Shown: piece by piece, positions 27,901-37,512 of the stretch
How the letters are laid out: every line of letters starts with the position of its first letter
Numbering within the stretch: the first letter of the stretch is position 1
DNA from: Helopsaltes ochotensis
Taxonomy: Eukaryota; Chordata; Aves; Passeriformes; Locustellidae
Assembly: GCA_013400155.1 (NCBI GenBank)
Contig: VXBM01001196.1
Location: forward strand, 174,021-238,020
Length of the DNA stretch: 64,000 bases
Direction of reading: 5' to 3'
The notes under the pieces: model-generated
The model's input: only the letters and a program-made list of their open reading frames with translations
Told to the model about the DNA's origin: nothing
Database searches by the model: none
Made by a program: the position numbers and the translations under genes

Positions 27901-30863
27901 GAATCTCAGCTCTTCTCTTGATTAACATAAGTTGACTTAGCATTCACAGGTGTGTCTTCTGCTGGAAAAAAAATAAAACCTCACCAAAAAAATAATAAAT
28001 ACTTTGGGATTTCAACCTGTCAACAGTGAAGAATGAGAAAGGACTGAGCTGTGGGTTTTTTAATAACTCATGGGGAAAATAAAATTTTACTGTATTAAAC
28101 ATTGTAAACATTCACTCCACTGAGGAAAGATAATGTAGCATTTGTCTTCCACATACAGCAATTGTATGTGACAGGGATCTTCATTCTGTGTCACATGAAA
28201 GTACAGATATAGTTTGCATGTATAACAAACCAGAAATGATTAATGAAGGTCCTGATTTATAAATTGATAAAATCACATATTTGGTCTATAGTTATATCGA
28301 GAAAATGAAACGTATCTGGATTCAGCTTGTCTCAGTGTTCAGTAACTTAAGATCCTGTCCTGCAAATAATTAATCTTTTGTCTCAACAGTTTATATACAC
28401 CAGTCTAGGCAATAATATTAAAGATTTCAATGACTTTTCAACTAAATCTTCAGATTAAAATATAGATTAATACCACAGCTGGTTTTTCAACCTCAAAAAC
28501 ACTTAATAAGAGATGCTGTGTTTCACATTGTTCCCTTTTGCATTCTGAATGCTCCTTTTCAATTTCTAAATGAGTTATTATCTAAGTGCCATCTTGATCC
28601 TCTGAAAGCTTAACCACACACTAAACTTACAGGACCTATTCCCACAGGGTTACTGCAGTGCTTAAAGCTGGGCATATGTTGAAAAATAGATATATGAGAA
28701 TATTAATTGAAATTATGGAAACTGAAAGTAGCCATATAGAAAGTTCCAGTTAGACCAAAATATGACTTCCAAAAGCATACGACTAAAAAAGGGTAAGACA
28801 GCACAAGGAAGATCCGCAGTATAATATCCCATCTTTCATCTACTGAAGTTCACTTACAGCATTTCCCCCATCTGTTTCACCATTCCAGGCATTCTGATTG
28901 TTTTAGTTTTTAACTTTAAAGATAATTGTAGACATGAATAATCTGCTTTCACTTCAGTTTTTAAGGAATCCATTACTGAAAGATGAAAGAATGTATGGCA
29001 TCAGGATTAGCTTCTTATGTAACTTTTTTCTTAGTTCATGAAAGATAAACATAAATGTATATACAAATTATATCAGAAATTTGGTGTCTCTTTAAATTGT
29101 CTCTCTTCCAATTTTAAATTTTATTTTATAATTTTACATTTTATCCATATTAAAGAGTTTCCCACAAAGTTCATATGCAAATATGAAAGCTTGAAATTGT
29201 GATGTTTCATGTGTACAAGCAGTATCTTTTCCAAGAACTGCATACACTGAACACATAGTACAGTATCATGTTTCTATGTGCATACCATGTCATCTATATG
29301 TAAAGAAATTCTGTCTCATTCAACCATGGTAACTGCATGAGAGCACTAAAAGAACACTGTGTTTCAGATTCCAGAAAAGACCACTAACTGGCAGTCTCAG
29401 CCTTTCACTAAACTTTAATAGACCTTTGGTCAAATGTCTTCCTTCATTGTGTTTGATTTTCTAAAGATTAGATAAGGTTACAGGTTATTTGAGAACTTAT
29501 TTTTCGAAAGCCCTTATTTTAAGAGGATATAGATCATCTGAGACAGAGGACTGTATATGAGAAGGTCATGTAAGAAACATCAAGAAAGCTGGAAAAGTGG
29601 TAGGTTTCCTCTGACATTTTCCTCTGGTGCTTACAGATATCCTTTCTAATGGAAATTCCCCTCCATTAATAATTGGACATGAAGCATTTCCATTAGAAAA
29701 GATTTCTGTAAGCGCCTAGATCAAAAAACCAGTTACATCATGTTGCTTCCCTGGGGCAACCATCCTACAAGCAGAGAACAAATACTTTTTCAACCTGTTG
29801 CTGGTGGCAAAACAGCAGCAGTGTTCTTTGATTTGTGCATTTAAACTAAAATTCAGAAGTGATGGAGAACCAGAAGGGTTGAAAGGTGTACCTGTGACTC
29901 AAGGCACGAGACTAATGCTTTCATTTGCTTAGTAAGAAAGGCTTGCAAAGATAGAAATTTGATCAGCAGCACTGAACTGCTTGCTTTTTCCCATTTAAAC
30001 ATTATTTGAGGTCTAAGTAGTCTAAGGATCTTGGACTTCTGAGAGCCTCCATGCCAACTTTGAAAGCATCCTGCAAATCTGTCAGCCTACTGTTACAAAG
30101 GTAGCATTTCAAGAGATATCAAGTTTAAAAAATACAGTTTCCTTCAGTCATGCAGAACCCTGCATACAAGTGAGCAGGGATGTAGGCAGAGTTATCTCTG
30201 GAACCAAAACCAAAGCAAAACAAAAGAACCTGTGAATTTTAATAGATTTCACAGATTGATACAAAAATTAAAATGAATTCTTTTCAAAGAACTCCAGAAA
30301 GCTAGCAGATTTGTACAGCAAAGTATGGTTTCAGCATCACCTTTTCAGAGATGGTGACATGAAATGCAAAGATGTGATATAAGCTGGCTACCACGAAATC
30401 ACAAGTCTCTACCTTCTTTGACAAACAATGCATTCAATTAAATACTGCTACAGAATCAGCCATATACTTTATATTAAATGAATGGGTGAATCTAAGGCAG
30501 TTCAAGTAGTGGAAAATCTCCAGACACCCAAGTAAATATAAGTGAACATAAAAATATGGCTCATCTAAAAAACCATGGACACTAAGAAAAAACCAAAAAC
30601 AAATAAACAAACAAAAAAACCAAACAGAAAAAAACAGTAAGAAAGCACCTTGAAAAAAAGTGAAAAAATTATATCTGAGATGCTATTCTGAAAACACTGA
30701 AAAAGATCCGACTGATTTGAATATTGAACGCTTGATTTGTGAGAAGCAGTAATGGGAAAACATTTATTAGGAAAAGCTCTATTTTTCAAAACTGGGCTGT
30801 GCTTTGGTGAGGAAAAGAAAATCTGTATCCTATTTTTTGATTTTTATATAATTTAATTTGGTA

Positions 30864-30893
30864 AAATTGAAATTGAAATTGAAATTAAAATTG
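30864..30893. repeat. (AAATTG)5 hexamer tandem repeat
   Basis: Five consecutive six-base units, four AAATTG and one AAATTA. Confidence 0.85.
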
Positions 30894-31991
30894 AAAAATA
30901 CGTGATGAAAGTCAGTCTCTCCTTTAAGTTTAAAAGAGAAAAGTATGTATAAAAATTATTCCAGTGAGTTTTTACAGCTTATTAAAAGTTTAAAGTGAAG
31001 AGTAGAGGCTCATTAGACTATGAAATAACATCAGTTTCTTTTAGAAAAATCTGTTTCTTAATCTTTCTTTTTCTACATTATGTAAAATTTCACTTCAGTG
31101 ACTTAAGGTAGTGAGAAGCCCTGACTGAGATTCTAATGAGCCCTTTTTTTCCTTCAGTCTAATTCTAGTGTGTTTTATTTTTGGCATATGCTTAGCTATA
31201 TTAAAGTCTCTCAAGAGTGAAATATATATTAAGCTATAAAAATACCAAGTCCAGTCTCCCAGGAAGAAACTTCAAATTTTATATGAAAACATAAATACTA
31301 TGAATTTTATTCTATTGCCCATGTTTGAACTACATTCATGGTTTATTATTGCTGATATCCTCACTTCAAGTGAAGCAGATATTTAAGAACCATAGAAGTA
31401 GAACCTACAGAGCACATCCAAACGTGATCAGCAGAACACATGGGACAAATATCAATCAGCAACACATTTTTCAGCCTATAAAATTATGCAGAGATTGATG
31501 TGGGCAAATGTCACTTGATTATTTCCAAAGGTATCTATGCAAAATAACTTTAATACAAATTTATTAATACTGAAGCTTGGGGCAGTGGAGAGTCAAAATC
31601 TTTTAATTAGAATATTTACATTCTCATGTCTTCCTGAGGCAAAGAGATGCCTAGCAATCTTAGGGACTCCCTTGCCAACTCAGAACACACTGGCAGGGTT
31701 TGGTGATGTGGATTCATCTCCAAATCACCATATTTTTGTTGGGCAATTTTTAAATGTCATGCATACAAAGAGATGGAATCTTCTGGCTTGGCCTCCATCG
31801 AGAGTGCCACTGTACCTCTTTTTTGCCGCAGCCTTGTTTGCTCTCTCTCTCACCTCATAAATGCTTTCCAGTGTAACTCTGGAAATCTGTCTGAACTGTC
31901 ATAAGCCCTTTCCTTGATTTTCTCCCAGCTTCCCTTTGTCAGATAAGAAATCAAGCTCTTCTAATTTTTAGTGTAATTTGCAGTAAGAATA

Positions 31992-32636
31992 TGTCCTGGG
32001 GTAACTTTATGATGCTTGTATACCCAATTGTCTGTTCTGTTTATACTGGATATTAAGTTCTACACCTTTAAGACTGGTTCCGAGAGCGAAGTGGAGCAGA
32101 AGAAATGTGCAACTTGTTTTCAGAAACTGTACTCACTCCTCCGTATTCTGCTCCTGGACTGTGTTGTCTACGGATGGACAGCAAGAGTGAGCTCTCCTTT
32201 TCTTTTTAGTCAGTTTTTAGCTAGCTGAGGCAGAGAAGTTCCCTGGACTTTTTTTTTTTTTCTTTTTCTTGGAACTGTTTAAACCTGTTCTGGACTGAAA
32301 AACCCATAAAACATCTGGATCTCATGCCTGCAGCCCACTGGGGCCCAAGGACAGCATTTTCCAGCACTGGAGGGACTGATAGACTGGGAGAGCTGAGCTA
32401 CAATCAGGGACTTTCTCAATTTTGCCATCTCTCTTCAGAGTGGCAAGAGATTTTATTGTTTAATATTATTTTTTTTATGCTTGTGAACACTTTGCTTGTT
32501 GAATAAACAGTTTTTTCCACTTTTTCTCAAAGGAAATTTTTTTCCAAACAAGTTGGGGGAGGGGCAGCTTGAATTTGCTTTCTAGAGGGACCCCCATTCA
32601 GAGGTTTCCTCCCAAAATTTGCCCTAAACCAGGATA
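31992..32636 (+). mobile_element. 5' LTR of an ERVL-like provirus, same family as 12428
   Basis: Starts TGTCCTGGGGTAACTTTATG and ends CTAAACCAGGATA; the expected terminal CA has changed to TA. Both ends match the reverse complement of the solo LTR at 12428-13270. AATAAA is at 32502-32507, and a T13 run at 32251-32263 lies where the sister has A108 on the opposite strand. Unlike the sister, its right side continues into retroviral-leader-like sequence, so it reads as the 5' LTR of a provirus on the + strand. No clear 5-bp duplication can be given because the true right end of the provirus is not identified. Confidence 0.78.
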
Positions 32637-32890
32637 TATACATTAATTGGCACTCAACACGTGGCTTGAGAAGGTGGAAAAAAAACTGTACTGATTGCAT
32701 TTTGGTTTCACTTTGGCTGTACTGGGATAAAGCAGTCAGTAGCTGTGTTTCTTGAATTCACATCTCTCTGGGTGGAGGCCTCCATGTGTTTCTGTTGCCT
32801 AGGCTTTTTTGAGGTTTTAATACCTTTCTGGTACCTAGGCCTATTTTCTTACCAGAGATAGCTCCAGTATTGTCCCTAACACATAGCTTT
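32637..32890 (+). mobile_element. probable proviral leader with tentative primer-binding site
   Basis: Just after the LTR, 32648-32665 reads TGGCACTCAACACGTGGC. It begins with TGG, as retroviral primer-binding sites do because they pair with the CCA end of a tRNA. The offset of 11 bases from the LTR end is longer than usual and the tRNA is not identified, so the site is tentative. The rest is non-coding and is cut at 32891 by a CR1 fragment. Confidence 0.4.
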
Positions 32891-33411
32891 TCACAGAATT
32901 CACGGAATTCTGTGAATTCACAGAATTTATTGAATGACTAGATTGGAAGAGACATTCAAGATCATGGATCACCAGCCTCGTTGCCCTCCTCTGGACACGT
33001 TCAAGTGTCTCAATGTCCTTCCTAAACTGAGAGACCCAGAACTGGACACAGCACTCAAGGTATGGCCTCACCAGTGCTGGCTACAGGGGAAGAATGACCT
33101 CCTTGCTCCTGCTGGCCGCACTAGTCGTGATACAGGCCAGGATGCTGTTGGCCTTCTTAGCCACCAGGGCACACTGCTGGCTCATGTTCAATCTGCTGTC
33201 GACCAGTACCCCCAGGTACCTTTCCACCTGAGCACTGTCCAGCCACACCATCCCCAGCCTATGGTGTTACAGGGGCTTGTGGCCAAAATGCAGGACTCAG
33301 CCCTTGGACTTACTAAACTTCATCCTCTTGGACTTTGCCCATCCATTCAACCGTTCCAAGTCTCTCTACAGAACCCTTCTCCCTTCCAGTAGATTGACAC
33401 ACACTCCCAGC
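32891..33411 (-). mobile_element. CR1 LINE 3' fragment inside the provirus
   Basis: Antisense CR1 3' region. It begins with CACAGAATT-type terminal repeats (32893-32930, forming an imperfect palindrome) and continues through CCTCCTCTGGACACGTTCAA, AGACCCAGAACTGGACACAG and GGCCTCACCAGTGCTGGCTA to a 5' truncation near TCTACAGAACCC...CTCCCAG. The open frames on both strands here (152 codons on +, 76 on -) are consequences of low stop density in CR1, not genes. If the flanks are one provirus, CR1 was still active after the provirus integrated. Confidence 0.88.
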
Positions 33412-33517
33412 ATTTACAGTAGAGGAGCACGGAATAGAATAGCTATTTTGCTGGGCAGAGTGATAATGATTTATAGGAAGTCTACAAAGGCACTGGAGTC
33501 TGTTCAAGATACGTATG
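33412..33517 (+). mobile_element. proviral leader remnant between insertions
   Basis: About 100 bases between the CR1 fragment and the next LTR, assigned to the outer provirus by position only. No coding content is seen. Confidence 0.3.
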
Positions 33518-34713
33518 TGTCAGGGGTTAGATTTGTTTCTTTTTTACTTAAAGATTTTTTTACCATAAGTTGCTAGGAAACTAACTACTGAGTACTTAAA
33601 GGTGCTAAGAAAAACACAGAAGTGGCCAAAGTAGAGGAGTGTAGCACCTGGCTATGCCTCTTCTGGTCTCTGGGAGTTTCTCTCAGAGGGGGAAGATACC
33701 ACAAGTTTTTGGGGGCAGCTAAAGGACAGGGCTGGGAGCAGCTGTGCTCTCTCACTCTCTGTATCAGAAGGAGGACCAGTCAAGCTGTTGCTTACTGTGG
33801 GGAGAATTCACTGTCACCACCAAAGTCTGGTCCTAGGAAATCTACCATCATCTGACACTGTTTCACACCACAACGACACAGTCTCTCGACTTCAGAAGGC
33901 TGAAAGATGATTGTTTATTTTAGGGATGCTTGTCCCCTTTTATAGAACTTTACGGAGACCAATTTGATTGGTGAAACAAAAGCAAACCTCTTAAATCACA
34001 TTGGTCAAGTCAGAGGGTCATCAAAAGAAGCCCCTCTTATGAGAAGGAATGAATAACATAGGTACAGTTAGAAAAACATGTTCGTATTTACAAAGAATGA
34101 CCTGGGAAAGGAATTTCAGAAACCAAAACATCTCAGCATGAAATCAGGGCAACAACCATCTGCTTGTGTGTCCAGGGATTCTGTGCTTGCCTTCTCCCGC
34201 TTTGCTGGAGTGGGGCCACTGCTGTCCCACCCCTGCTGATTTTCTGGCACTGCTCTGGGTATTTCTATGATGTAGCCCCTCAACCCCTGCCTGCCAGGAC
34301 GTCCCGCAGTTCCAGCTACCACTTCGGAACTTCTGATACATCTCATCCACCAGCCCAGGATTCCTGCTCATTTCTGCTGTTCCAGTTTGGTGCTCCTCAG
34401 AATCCTGCAGGGGCACCAGCATCAGACTGCCCCAGGGTTTTGTGAAGCAAAGCCTCTCCTCCATCCCTTCCCCTCTCAGCTGGGAAGGCTGTCACAAAGT
34501 TCCTAGTTCTGTTTTGTTGTTAATGCTGCAGTTGTTATTTTGTTTGCCTTGTTACACATACTATTAAAGAACTGTTATTCCTATCCCCATACCTTTGCCT
34601 GAGAGCTGCTTAATTTCAAAATTATAATAATTCAGAGGGAGGAGGTTTACATTCGCCATTCCAAGGGAGGCTCTGGCTTTCCCTGGCAGACACCCGTCTT
34701 TCAAACTAAGACT
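33518..34713 (+). mobile_element. LTR nested in the provirus, interrupted by a second LTR
   Basis: The left end is TGTCAGGGGTTAG. The right end is near CTTTCAAACTAAGACT, where the usual terminal CA is eroded. Possible flanking duplication GTATG (33513-33517) and TTATG (34714-34718), one mismatch. The U3-like part 33620-33850 and the later part from 34155 read as one LTR once the insertion at 33853-34154 is removed, giving about 890 bases. ATTAAA at 34563-34568 can serve as poly(A) signal, followed by CTATCCCCATACCTTTGCCT, which I associate with songbird LTRs. Open frames across 34116-34464 have no viral domain. Family name not assigned. Confidence 0.65.
33853..34154 (-). mobile_element. short ERVK-like solo LTR, 302 bp, inside another LTR
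   Basis: Minus-strand LTR: right end (LTR start) TGTTGCCCTGATTTCATG, left end (LTR end) ...GAAACAGTGTCA. On the minus strand it has TATAAAAGG (33936-33944) and AATAAA (33914-33919) in the right order, followed by the CTGAAGTCGAGAGACTG stretch. The 6-bp word ACCATC lies directly to the right (34155-34160) and at 33844-33849 on the left, separated there by three extra bases (ATC), so the duplication seems to have slipped. A 6-bp duplication is typical of class II (ERVK-like) retroviruses. Confidence 0.75.
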
Positions 34714-34866
34714 TTATGGTTTATGGTTTCTTTGTCCTATGCTGTGTCCTAGTTCCAGTAGCCTGTTTTGGGGGTTTATTAGTAATTGCAGGTTTTTTTA
34801 AAGGAGGAGCAAGGGATAAGACTTTTCAGACTTTCCTTTCCTTCTCCTTTGAATCTGTTAAGTCAC
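34714..34866 (+). mobile_element. proviral leader remnant before the gapped element
   Basis: About 150 bases that, when the element at 34867-36252 is set aside, lead directly into the gag leader at 36258. The shared GTCAC at both borders supports this continuity. Confidence 0.4.
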
Positions 34867-36252
34867 TGTGGTGGTTTCACGTTCGCTAATTCTATTTACC
34901 AATTTCATGGGGTTTGACTAGGAGAAAACAAAAAGCACAACAGGCCAAAACTTGGAAGTTANNNNNNNNNNNNNNNNNNNNNNNNNNNNNNNNNNNNNNN
35001 NNNNNNNNNNNNNNNNNNNNNNNNNNNNNNNNNNNNNNNNNNNNNNNNNNNNNNNNNNNNNNNNNNNNNNNNNNNNNNNNNNNNNNNNNNNNNNNNNNNN
35101 NNNNNNNNNNNNNNNNNNNNNNNNNNNNNNNNNNNNNNNNNNNNNNNNNNNNNNNNNNNNNNNNNNNNNNNNNNNNNNNNNNNNNNNNNNNNNNNNNNNN
35201 NNNNNNNNNNNNNNNNNNNNNNNNNNNNNNNNNNNNNNNNNNNNNNNNNNNNNNNNNNNNNNNNNNNNNNNNNNNNNNNNNNNNNNNNNNNNNNNNNNNN
35301 NNNNNNNNNNNNNNNNNNNNNNNNNNNNNNNNNNNNNNNNNNNNNNNNNNNNNNNNNNNNNNNNNNNNNNNNNNNNNNNNNNNNNNNNNNNNNNNNNNNN
35401 NNNNNNNNNNNNNNNNNNNNNNNNNNNNNNNNNNNNNNNNNNNNNNNNNNNNNNNNNNNNNNNNNNNNNNNNNNNNNNNNNNNNNNNNNNNNNNNNNNNN
35501 NNNNNNNNNNNNNNNNNNNNNNNNNNNNNNNNNNNNNNNNNNNNNNNNNNNNNNNNNNNNNNNNNNNNNNNNNNNNNNNNNNNNNNNNNNNNNNNNNNNN
35601 NNNNNNNNNNNNNNNNNNNNNNNNNNNNNNNNNNNNNNNNNNNNNNNNNNNNNNNNNNNNNNNNNNNNNNNNNNNNNNNNNNNNNNNNNNNNNNNNNNNN
35701 NNNNNNNNNNNNNNNNNNNNNNNNNNNNNNNNNNNNNNNNNNNNNNNNNNNNNNNNNNNNNNNNNNNNNNNNNNNNNNNNNNNNNNNNNNNNNNNNNNNN
35801 NNNNNNNNNNNNNNNNNNNNNNNNNNNNNNNNNNNNNNNNNNNNNNNNNNNNNNNNNNNNGCGGCAGCAGGCCGGAGTGTGGGGGGGGGAAAAACTGCCC
35901 GCGCAAACCCAAAACAACCGGGACTCCAGGAGCGACCCCTCCGAAGGCCCGACAAGCCTGGCCCCGAGCCAGGAGGCTGAAGGACCACCCCCCCCACTTC
36001 TGGCTTGAGCCCGGCCGGAGGCTGAGATGTTACCTGATCACTGCCCAAGAACAAAAAGGAAGTAGGAAGCAATGTCAGCTTTATATGTGCATCTCCAAAG
36101 ACGTTTCTCAATGGCCAAAAGAAATGTCAATATCTCAAAACACGAGATGATAGGTGCCCGTCTGCCTGTCCCTATCAAAACAACCCAAGGTCCTGACAGG
36201 GAAAACTCTAAATCTCTCTCTAACAAAAACCAAACTATGTCAAACCATGACA
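34867..36252 (-). mobile_element. LTR retroelement with assembly gap, minus strand
   Basis: The left end TGTGGTGGTTTCACG and right end CAAACCATGACA form TG/CA termini and are flanked by a perfect 5-bp duplication GTCAC (34862-34866, 36253-36257). The orientation is minus: the right side starts TGTCATGGTTTG on the minus strand and has a CATATAAAGC promoter-like box at 36078-36087, while the left 95 bases match the U5-like end of the LTR at 63079 with about 8 differences by eye. 35861-36020 is strikingly GC-rich with G and C runs. The middle 899 bases are N. It may be a solo LTR of about 1.4 kb or a whole provirus collapsed into the gap. Confidence 0.78.
34962..35860. other. assembly gap (899 N)
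   Basis: Undetermined bases inside the minus-strand LTR element. Apparent open frames of 317-397 codons crossing it are artefacts of reading N as open. The gap borders GC-rich sequence with homopolymer G and C runs, a common cause of assembly failure. Confidence 0.98.
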
Positions 36253-36257
36253 GTCAC

Positions 36258-37167
36258 TTTTGGAGAATGTTCAATTTCCCCTGAGTGTTAAAGAGACCAC
36301 CTTCCTGGTATTTAATCTGGTAAGCTTCCTCTACATGGTCTACAGCTTCTCTAGAGTGAGGGTTGAGATTTCCAGAGGAGCTGATATGGCCCTTGACCCA
36401 GGAAAAGACTGAGGTGTGGAAAATTCTGAGTGGTGTGGAGGATGGAAGAGAATGGGCCAAAACTTGAAGGAATTTTCTGATCTTATAGCCTGGGACTTTC
36501 CGTGTGAACAAATACAAAACCCAGGTGAAATACCTGAAAGAGAAGTGCCATGATGACTCTAAGGAGAAAAAGCTCATTGCAATAAGCTGGGCCCTGGCAT
36601 ATGCTTATCACATACTGCTAGATACTGTAGGGCAGCAGATACTGGCTGAGAGGCAGGGACATAAATCAGCAGGTACCCCAGTCACTCAGGCTGCAGCCAA
36701 CACCCCAGCTGCTCAGGTTGTGGCTAAACCAGACAGTGAGCCTGAGCCAGCAGCTAAACCAGACAGTGAGCCTAAGCCACTGGCAGTCGCTGTGGGAAAG
36801 AAGAACACAAACAAAACCAATTGGCCAGTGGACAGCAATGATCCAGGGGAAGGACCCTCAAAGAGACCTCTTGATACAAAATCAGAAGTCAGAGCAACTG
36901 ACAGAAAATCAGAAGTCACTACTGAGTCCTTTTCCCTGAAGAACCTTTGTGGCCTAAAAAAGGATTACGCTCAACGGCCTGATGAATTTATAATTAATTG
37001 GTTAGTCCACTTCTGGGATGCTGCAAGCAAGGCTACAATTCTGGATGTTACTGAAGCAAGACATTTGGGATATCACATGATCTGGTTATCAAACAAGCAA
37101 TGATGAGGGGAGGCTAACCATCACAGTCTCTGGGCATGGATGCTGGGAAGTGTGGCACAAAGATATC
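36258..37167 (+). pseudogene. broken gag of an ERVL-like endogenous retrovirus
   Basis: Leader sequence runs to about 36330 and gag-like coding sequence follows. The longest frame, 36504-37103 (199 codons), opens with GTG, not ATG. Upstream, the matching frame has a TGA near 36460, so the true start is lost. In the open part, residues 1-50 resemble a helical matrix-like end, 55-100 are Pro/Ala/acid-rich with a tandem repeat (AKPDSEP at 74-80 and 84-90), and 143-188 is the best-conserved part (SLKNLCGLKKDYAQRP, NWLVHFWDAA, ILDVTEARHLG), which I associate with capsid-like gag of avian ERVL elements. The frame ends at TGA 37101-37103; the same protein seems to continue in other frames until about 37165, implying at least two small shifts near 37085 and 37108. 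No protease, polymerase or envelope follows. It is not functional. Confidence 0.72.
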
Positions 37168-37512
37168 TGTGATAGTTAGGGTGGTGGTAGTAGTCCAGAT
37201 GAAGTGGTCTTGTTGAAGCAATGATTCTGTTGAAAGGTCTGGTAGCTCTTGTCCTCTAGGAATCCAGTGGATAAGGACTCCACATGCTGTCCCAAATTCC
37301 AGATTATATCCAGGTGGGAATGCTTGGCTCCTCCCCCTGGGTGGATCACCTCACGATGGGATGATATCATTCTATGCATCATGCAGTGGGTTCTTGATTG
37401 CCCATTAAACAGAGATAGCTCCCAGAGGGAGTTACCTATGAGTCATGCGGCAAGGCATTGATGGGCTCATTAACAGGAGATAAGGGAAACACTGCCCCAC
37501 CTGGTTTCAACA
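37168..37512 (+). mobile_element. probable LTR abutting the gag relic
   Basis: Begins TGTGATAGTTAGGGTGG right where gag stops and ends near CCACCTGGTTTCAACA. It contains GCTTGGCTCCTCCCCCTGGG, ATGCATCATGCAGTGGG and a CATTAAACAG poly(A)-like signal, in an order I associate with songbird LTRs. It does not resemble the LTR at 31992. No target-site duplication is visible (left flank AGATATC, right flank GCTCATG) and no gag follows on the right. It may be a 3' LTR joined to gag by a deletion, or a separate insertion whose right flank was lost. The right border is approximate; similarity might run on to about 37580. Confidence 0.5.

Larger units (their letters stand above)
24716..31991. other. unique AT-rich non-coding sequence
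   Basis: Holds a 23-base A run (24902-24924), a hexamer repeat at 30864 and A/C-rich low complexity at 30577-30640. No gene or interspersed element is recognised. The block 25320-25730 looks more evenly composed than its surroundings and has no repeat similarity. It could be a conserved non-coding element, but that cannot be judged from one sequence. Confidence 0.5.

Noticed and set aside
32893..32930. Near-palindrome of CACAGAATT units as a regulatory hairpin
   Set aside because: It coincides with the 3'-terminal short repeats of CR1 and is better explained as that element's end.
32934..33392. 152-codon + strand frame
   Set aside because: It is the antisense of a CR1 3' region; the matching minus-strand sequence is recognisable LINE.
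34892..36111. Open frames of 317-397 codons on both strands
   Set aside because: They consist almost wholly of undetermined residues across the N gap; N cannot create stops, so the frames are artefacts.
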